64,000 nt of DNA from Oryzias latipes (taxonomy: Eukaryota > Chordata > Actinopteri > Beloniformes > Adrianichthyidae). Each line of letters starts with the position of its first letter. Positions within the stretch are counted from its first letter, which is position 1. The position numbers and the translations under genes were made by a program. Shown in pieces: positions 57,700 through 64,000 of this stretch. The stretch covers positions 7,651,158-7,715,157 of the forward strand of contig NC_019873.2 of the NCBI RefSeq assembly GCF_002234675.1, written 5' to 3'. Below the pieces are notes generated by a model, which saw only the letters and a program-made list of their open reading frames with translations, made no database searches and was not told the DNA's origin.

Positions 57700-57845
57700 T
57701 AGCTGTGAAAAGAGCCGTCTAATTAAAAAGGCCATGAATATTCATGGGACACTTGTACTGGCGCAGCTAATTACATATTCAGAGCGGCTCAGTCGCCGGA
57801 GCTGGTGTGAGTGGCCTGATTGGATTCAGACACACTGACAACTCA
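57700..57845. promoter_or_regulatory. Candidate conserved non-coding element
   Basis: Dense homeodomain/POU-like sites: CTAATTAAAA (57719), ATGAATATTCAT palindrome (57733), GCTAATTACATATTC (57766). It is followed by a GC-balanced stretch with CCTGATTGGATTCAG. It resembles vertebrate developmental enhancers by composition only. No cross-species comparison was possible. Confidence 0.35.
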
Positions 57846-58647
57846 ATAAAACACAAATAGTGATGTTCCACCGTGTTACATGTCATCAGTGTGTGGACCA
57901 AAATAGAAAAAAGATCTACTTTCTTCAGTTTTTACAAAAGCAGCAGTGACTCAGATCTCTTTATTGTATGCACAAAAACAGCTTCCTTTCTGTTCTGCAG
58001 CGCAGTAGAACAGGTGGACATTCTGCTTAGGGTTACATTTAAGTCACTTTTAAATGTGGGTTCATACAAAGCTAAAAAAAAAATCTATTTTTCATGTCTT
58101 AGTCGCCATAGTCATCTCTACCAGCTTAGGCCTCATGCCGGTTTATACTTCCCAGTGATCAGCCATTGCAATAGTATCTCCAATCGCACAGTCTAGTTCA
58201 TACTTATGTTGGCTGGTTTTGCTTGTGACTGTTCGCAAGAACTGTGATAGACTTCTGAGTGGCGTTTGCACTTTTCATGCGATACGATTGGCCTCAGCGT
58301 TTGTTGTTAACACGAAGGACATCTTCATTATACACTTGCTGCGTCTGCATAAGCGCAGGTAGGTGATGAGGCAGAGGAGGAAGTGGTTTGTTCGTCCACT
58401 AAACAGAAGCAGGCAATACAGAAGCGAAAATGTAAAAAGCAGGTAAATTGCATTCTCTAGCGCTGCAATTTATGAGATGTATGACATATCTTTTCAGTAC
58501 TTTGCTCTTTTTTGAAAATAGTTATCTGCCCTCTCTGTCTCTGTGTGTTTGTGTGTGAAGTTAGGTATTTCCTTTAAATTCTCGATTAAGTGTTAAAGAG
58601 CTTGCTCTGTCGTCACTCAAAATAAATTAATATAAAAAACAAAAAAC

Positions 58648-58795
58648 AAAAGGGGTTTATACAAAATTACACCCGGGTTATCTGAAGATTCATAACCCCT
58701 TTTTGTAATAGTAAAACCTCTCCAACACAAAAGGCCGTCAGCTCTCATCTGTTCCTCAGTTGTTGGACAGAACAAGTCAAAAAAGAGAGAGTGTC
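58648..58795 (+). mobile_element. L1/Tx1-like LINE 3' end, very short
   Basis: Only the terminal two hairpins and the tail are present: AAAAGGGGTTTAT and ATAACCCCTTTTT arms, then TCCAACA and TGTTGGA arms. It ends in AAGTCAAAAAAG. This is an extreme 5' truncation. Confidence 0.8.
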
Positions 58796-58941
58796 ATTTA
58801 ATGACACGATTTGCACTGCATTGCACTACGGTTGTAGAATTCCAGTCGCCGTTGACGTAATCAGCAGGTGTCACATTTCCCAGTGATCGGGGCGATGCTG
58901 GTGCCCTTGCGACCAATGTGACTCAAGCGATCACTCTTTAA

Positions 58942-59146
58942 CCCTTGTGCTATCTTAGATGACCCCACCCTTACATTGACGTGTTCTCCCTACCATGACA
59001 AAGGTGGATAAAGGTGGAAAGATTTCATGTAATTCATGGACACCAGTGAGGTTCACAAATCATTGGAGAAAAAAGGTTCAGCGCACTGTATAGTGAGTCT
59101 AGATGACCCAACTCCCAATATTAAAGTGCCTAGGATAGCACAAGGG
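58942..59146. mobile_element. piggyBac-type MITE, 205 bp, TTAA flanks
   Basis: Ends CCCTTGTGCTATCTTA and AGGATAGCACAAGGG are inverted repeats, flanked by TTAA at 58938-58941 and 59147-59150. TTAA duplication and C-starting ends fit piggyBac non-autonomous elements. The intact copy serves as reference for the split one at 44932-46530. Confidence 0.85.
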
Positions 59147-59150
59147 TTAA

Positions 59151-60904
59151 ATCACTTTAAAGAATAAACCAGGCCTTAATCACAACTGCCTCTGAAACGG
59201 AGAAAAACTGGGCATACATGCAGGTGCCCTGCATGAAATTTTAAGATCGTAAACCACCTGGTAACCCCGTAGAGCAAAAATATTCATGCACAACCTTTTT
59301 CTATGGGCGTGCTGCGGGCGTTAGGACATGGTGAACACTTAAACAACAGGTAAGAGTCTCGAAGGTTGAAGTATGTGAGACACAGGCACATTGTATAGAT
59401 TTTTTTTTTTTTTCTTAACCTCCCCAAATCCTCCACATTGTGCTTTGGGGCGCCGAATTGTGGTAAAGTTGTCACATAATTTTCACGAGGTGAATTTTTA
59501 CATTCGGCGTCCCATACACTGCGCTGGTTGCACACACACAACACGCTCTACGCATGCAGCAGGACATGCACATTAGACAACAAGAGTGCTGTTTGGGTAG
59601 TCATCCTACCTACAGGCGTCCTACGGCCACATACGTATAACTATAACGTACGCCCGTGCCTGCATGCAGCATTTGTGCGCAGTCAGTAAGAAACCAGTAC
59701 TCGTACCTTACTAACGACTAGAATGCTGCGTAAAGACATCATCCAATAGCACCGCACAACATTAGTGCATGTAACTTATATTATCCGTACAAGTACTTCA
59801 CAAAACACTTACCACATGCACAACATCACGTAGATTTAATTTTCAGAAAGTCTCTTATGATGCGTCCACACTTCTCTACGACCCTCCATGGGGCAGGACA
59901 ACCAGAAAACTTGCAGCGCCCGTACAGGTGCATGTGACTAAGGCATTACTAAAGTCAACAATATGTTTAGCAATACACAATTTAGATTTAATCTGATATT
60001 CTTCATCAAACATCATAAAATGTTGATGCAAAAAACAAATATTGATGCAGATTAAGACTGAAAAGCATTTTCTTTATGTCTGAGACGTTCTTGGATTAAT
60101 GCCCCTCCCCCCCAAAATTTTTTTAGTTAACAGTTCTGATTCAAAAAACTTAATGACATTTTGCATAGAACAATGTTCTTCTGGCCTTTTAAGCATTCAT
60201 AGTTCATTGATGCTTTGTGTTTAGAAATATATAGTGGTGATGTTTGTTTTTCTAACAAAGAGATCAGGTTTTATCAGATCAGATGGACAACGAAGTAGAA
60301 AAATATTTTGTTAAAAATATATTTTCTTAAATCCAAAAGAGAACCTTTTTTATTCTTATTTTGTAAGATAGTTTTGCTAAATGATAACTGTGAAGATGTT
60401 TCCATCACACCCGTGTTGTGCTTTCTGTGAGCTGTTAGTGAGTGTGGACTGGGTTGTGGTAAATTAGTGAATAAAACATGTTCTGTTGCCATAGGGGCTC
60501 CACATTAGGCAGGGCAAAGTGGTGATTAGCCGACCCATCAGACTCCGATTTGTAATTCCCAACACCATATATTCCATGTTTCCTGTTTTATACACTCTGG
60601 ATCATTTTGCCTACAGCCTAATAGTCACTTCCAAATCATTCAAAGATAAGATTTCAGATTTACCGTTATTTACCGTCTACTTTTGTGTTTTTTTTCTGAC
60701 ACCAGTTATCAGAAAGTTTTTAGCACAACTAATGCTTTGGGATTTTTTTTTTTAACTTAAATATCCCACTTCTATCATCCTTTGATCTTCAGTTAAAGTA
60801 TTCCCATTACTCTTTTAATTATGATTTTGCAGTTTTTAGGCAAAAATAAAAAAATCTGTAATTTTTAGGCCCATGTTTCTGCAGAGTAGTTGATTAAAAA
60901 TTTG
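59151..60904. other. Gene-free tract
   Basis: No supported gene or nameable repeat. The part 59500-59950 is GC-balanced with many CG and TACG strings, unlike the AT-rich surroundings. Confidence 0.45.
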
Positions 60905-61265
60905 CCTCCATCCTTTTATACCCTCTCCCACTAGCTTACAGCCCCTCAAACCATCAACCTGACATTAAAAAACTACAAAAAATATGATGAGCAATATTGA
61001 TGCTATCCAGCAATGCAGGTTTGAACCAGATGCCAGCTCAGACAAGGAAAACAAAAACGTGCATGGATCTATTTGTCTGCAAGTGGATGCATCGGAATAA
61101 AGTGGAGCAGGGAGCCTATGGCTCGCCCAAAGTATTTCCTAACTGACAAATATGATCTTCTTCCGATGCCATTTTTTCATTTGATTCACAACTATTTGAA
61201 TAAAGAAATTCTTAGAAACCAAAATTTGAGTTTACTTTTCTTGATATACATCCTCTGTCATGAAA
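60905..61265 (-). repeat. TTAAAGACC-family MITE fragment, inverted
   Basis: Reverse-complement similarity to 47500-47850 (CACTAGCTTACAGCCCC at 60930; AAGTGGATGCATCGGAATA at 61080, also at 21418). No coding potential. Confidence 0.6.
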
Positions 61266-61974
61266 AAAAAGCAGCAAACACAATTTTTTTGGAGCGGGTA
61301 TTTAAAAGCTTTATACTTTAGTATTAAAAATCTCGAGTATAAAATGCCATTGCTTGACTTGTTTTCCCTCCCTGTAGCTTTAGCTGAAACTATGACAGCC
61401 ATGTAACTATTATATTTCTTCAACAGACTTTGAACAAAAGAATGAAATCTACAAAGCTAAAAACAAATATTTGTCTACAACTGTGAGCTGCATCACATTT
61501 AATCTCTAACAAAAGCTTTCTGTGGTAATTTAATCCATGCAGTGTGAGTAGGTCTTACTCCTCCAGAGTTAACTTGATGTAAATGTTGGTTTCCCATTCC
61601 TTTCTGTTGCAAATGTTTGGTATTAGGCTTTTTTGCAAAGCAGTTATGAGAATGCAAAATCTCCATGACCTGAAGTGATGACGGCAGACTGAAAAGAAGA
61701 AAAAATGTTTCTTGGTAACCAATCTAAACTGATCTGATTTAAAAAAATAAACCACATCAATGGCTGAAGCGAGACTGTCTGCCCTGAGAGTGGCTGAGTG
61801 TGTGGATTTGAATCTGCTGTTGACATTTTAACACTCAACAGATCTAGCTAATTCAGCTAATTCTTCTCTAGTTCTGGTACATCGCCTGTCCATCCCGGCA
61901 GAGGATCCCTCATTCATGAGGACATCCTTGAGGTTCCTTCTTTTTTTTTTCCTGCCCACAATTTGGACGTGAAT

Positions 61975-62110
61975 TTCTTAAGAACTACTGTAACTCTGCA
62001 GAAACTATGTCCTATTTTTTTTTATTTCAGCTAAAAACGACCATGACCACTGGAAACTCCGTGATAAGAGATCAAAAGATGATCAGAAGGAGACTTTTAA
62101 GGGTTAACTG
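61975..62110 (+). repeat. TTAAAGACC-family MITE right end
   Basis: Contains CTCTGCAGAAACTATGTCC and ATCAAAAGATGATCAG, shared with 42095-42215 and 47915-48028. It ends in CTTTTAAGGGTTAAC. Confidence 0.5.
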
Positions 62111-62429
62111 ATATTTCATGACAAAGAAAGTATTCAGTATATTTACTACCATTTCCAACTGTTGTTGGCATAAGATAGTTGCCCTGATGAGGCTCAGCAA
62201 ATGAAATGAAGTTATTTTCTATGTCAGAATAATGAACTTTGATGGTCCAGGCATTTTTTTTGGGGGGGGTCAATTTCAGGGTTTGTTTTTAAACCCTCCT
62301 TTCTTAGGAGGACTAGTGTCTTTAATGTTTTTTTCTGTTGTAGCTAATCTTTAATACAATTGAATGATGGTCCTTTTCTGGACTAATTGCTTCTCAGAGA
62401 TCATTGCTGATTTCCTTCTTGCTGAGCTG

Positions 62430-62690
62430 TTCTAACACAGACGTGAAAACTGCAGACATGGAAACTGCTCAAAATTCAGCTTTTATAGAATTGGTCACAC
62501 CAGGTGATGACGAATTAATGAAGTGCATTTGATTAGCAGCACCTGCCTGACACTTAAACTCTTAATTCTAAAAGAAGCTGTAATGATGTGCTTAGTTTTT
62601 TTACACACTGCCTCAGAAATGTGCTCCAGCTTTTATTAAATTCTGACACATATGTAATATGTCATGTCTGACTATTCATCTGAGGTTATA
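62430..62690. repeat. Probable interspersed repeat
   Basis: The string order GAATTGGTCACACC, GAAGTGCATTTGATTAGCAG, CACCTGCC, CTTAATTCTA and TTTACACACTGCCTC resembles a repeat seen in many fish genomes, but I see no second copy in this window and cannot name its class. Confidence 0.4.
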
Positions 62691-62889
62691 TTAACAACTA
62701 GAAAATTTTTTATTAAGCCGACACGTAAAGCCCTAAAACTGAGGGAGCGTGTTCTTTCTTTTTCACTTGACTTTATGTGAAAACACTCTAATTATTTTTG
62801 CTGTTAATGGTGATGTTTAAGTGTGGGTATGTCAGAGACTGCATGTCTTTGTGCTCACTGGGCATTTTGAGGGGGACATGCTGGCCATA

Positions 62890-63200
62890 TGGAACCGACA
62901 ATGAAGCAGAATAATTAAAACAGAACAAAGAAGAGAAGCGCCGGCACCATAATTAGAACAGTGATTAATCAGCTGATAATTTTATCTTGATTAATGTGAC
63001 TGATTTTCTCTTGATTTTGACCCCAGCCAGTCAGGCCCGGTCCAATTAAATTTAAATTATGCGTCGGAATCTGTCCAGTCCACCTCCCCCTCTTCAATCT
63101 CCAAACACACAAACACCTCAATGCAAAACGACATGGAGGAGATTCAAATGAGCATATTAGCATACGTTTTTCCTTGTCTTTCCTCAACATCATCTGCTTG
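62890..63200. promoter_or_regulatory. Candidate conserved non-coding element
   Basis: AATAATTAAAAC, ACCATAATTAGAAC, GTGATTAATCAGCTGATAA, CTTGATTAATG and CAATTAAATTTAAATTATG lie within 170 bases, followed by ATGAGCATATTAGCAT (octamer-like). Composition and density of TAAT sites suggest a homeodomain-responsive enhancer. Inference only. Confidence 0.35.
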
Positions 63201-63589
63201 TCTCTTATGATGTTTCCAGCTCTTCTATTTTATTAGGAAACTTTAGTTAGAAAAAATAGTAATGGGCATCTTGACTGTTGCTTACATTTACTCATCAATC
63301 TATAGTGGTAATATGTCATTGAGTAACATGTTTTTTTGTTTTTCAAAAATAGATGTAAGGATGGGTTTATATACAGACTGATGGCAGCTCTGGTACCAAG
63401 AGTCAACCTGTAAGCATCATGACCACATACAGCAGATTTGGGCAGGCAAAGTGGGAGCTAAATCTGCAACCTTCCCATCAACCTCTTCTCCACTGCTGCT
63501 CACATTAGATCAAAGAACAGGATAAGTAGCCAACTGACCATGTTTTATTTATATTTTTGCTTTATTCTACCTTCTTAATGCTCATCTAT

Positions 63590-63995
63590 CCATCTATCTT
63601 CTTCCGCTCATCCGGGACCGAGTCGCTGGGGCAGCAGTCTAATCAAAGATGCCCAGACTTCCCTCACCCCTGCCCCTTCCTCCAGCTCCTCTGGGGTGGG
63701 CCCAAGACGTTCCCAGGCCAGGTGAGAGACAAAGTCTCTCCAGCATGTTCTGGGTCTTCCCCAGGGCCTCCGCCAAGTGGGAAATGCCCAGAGCACCTCC
63801 CCAGGGAGACGTCCAGGAGGCATCCTGAGCCACCTCAACTGGCTGGATGTGGAGAAGAAGCGGTTCTACTCCTAGCCCTCTCTGGATGACATAGCTTCTC
63901 ACCCTATCTCTAAGGGAGCGCCCAGCCACCCTACGGAGGAAGCTCATTTCAGCCGTTTGTATTCGGGACCTCGTTCTTTCGATCATGACCCAGAA
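63590..63995 (-). pseudogene. RTE/I-type LINE reverse transcriptase C-terminus, frameshifted, at window edge
   Basis: The minus strand reads AEMSFLRRVAGRSLRDRVRS and then, in another frame, MPPGRLPGEV, RPWGRPRTCWRDFV, LAWERLG and EELEE. This is the C-terminal tail of a LINE family very common in teleosts. The frame shifts near 63830. The 3' end has the ATCCGGATGAGCGGAAGAAG-type terminus and a GATG/GATA simple tail at 63587-63600. The rest lies beyond the right edge. Confidence 0.75.
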
Positions 63996-64000
63996 CTCAT

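Overview
The window looks like repeat-dense teleost fish DNA. The repeat set (L2, Rex1-like, fish L1/Tx1-like and RTE/I-like non-LTR retrotransposons, tRNA-derived SINEs, TTAA-flanked and GGGGGTATTCC-type non-autonomous DNA transposons), the short introns with GT-AG borders and a (TCTA)n microsatellite all point that way. The species is not identified; a medaka-like acanthomorph is a guess. No rRNA, functional tRNA, CRISPR or prokaryotic feature is seen.

Layout. 1-3.58 kb: unassigned DNA with a possible LTR-like part. 3.58-13.27 kb: a decayed L1/Tx1-like LINE with a very long G-rich 3' UTR, split by a nearly intact L2 element on the minus strand. 13.27-27.45 kb: duplication unit A, made of an L2-like fragment, a foldback repeat and secreted-protein gene A, loaded with later insertions (inverted L1 3' UTR, Rex1-like LINE, SINE, two terminal-inverted-repeat elements). 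27.45-36.58 kb: a brinker-type HTH relic, an L2-like element with target site duplication, and duplication unit B with gene B and few of the later insertions. 36.59-38.03 kb: two relic pieces of the same gene. 38.03-39.99 kb: gene C, inverted. 40-64 kb: a gene-poor tract with a microsatellite, SINEs, MITEs, nested insertions, several blocks that look like conserved non-coding elements, and an RTE/I-like LINE tail running off the right edge.

The only convincing host genes are three near-identical four-exon genes (A +, B +, C -). Each encodes a 332-334 aa secreted protein that is Pro/Val/Gln/Ser rich and Cys-free after the signal peptide. Exon lengths (29, 53, 435, 482/482/488 nt), splice sites, reading frame, a CCAAT-type promoter motif, a possible 3' UTR intron and an AATAAA signal are kept in all three. 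I do not recognise the family. An extracellular-matrix or egg-envelope-type role is only a guess from composition. Because A and B lie in the same repeat context, B serves as an empty-site control that dates the insertions in A after the duplication.
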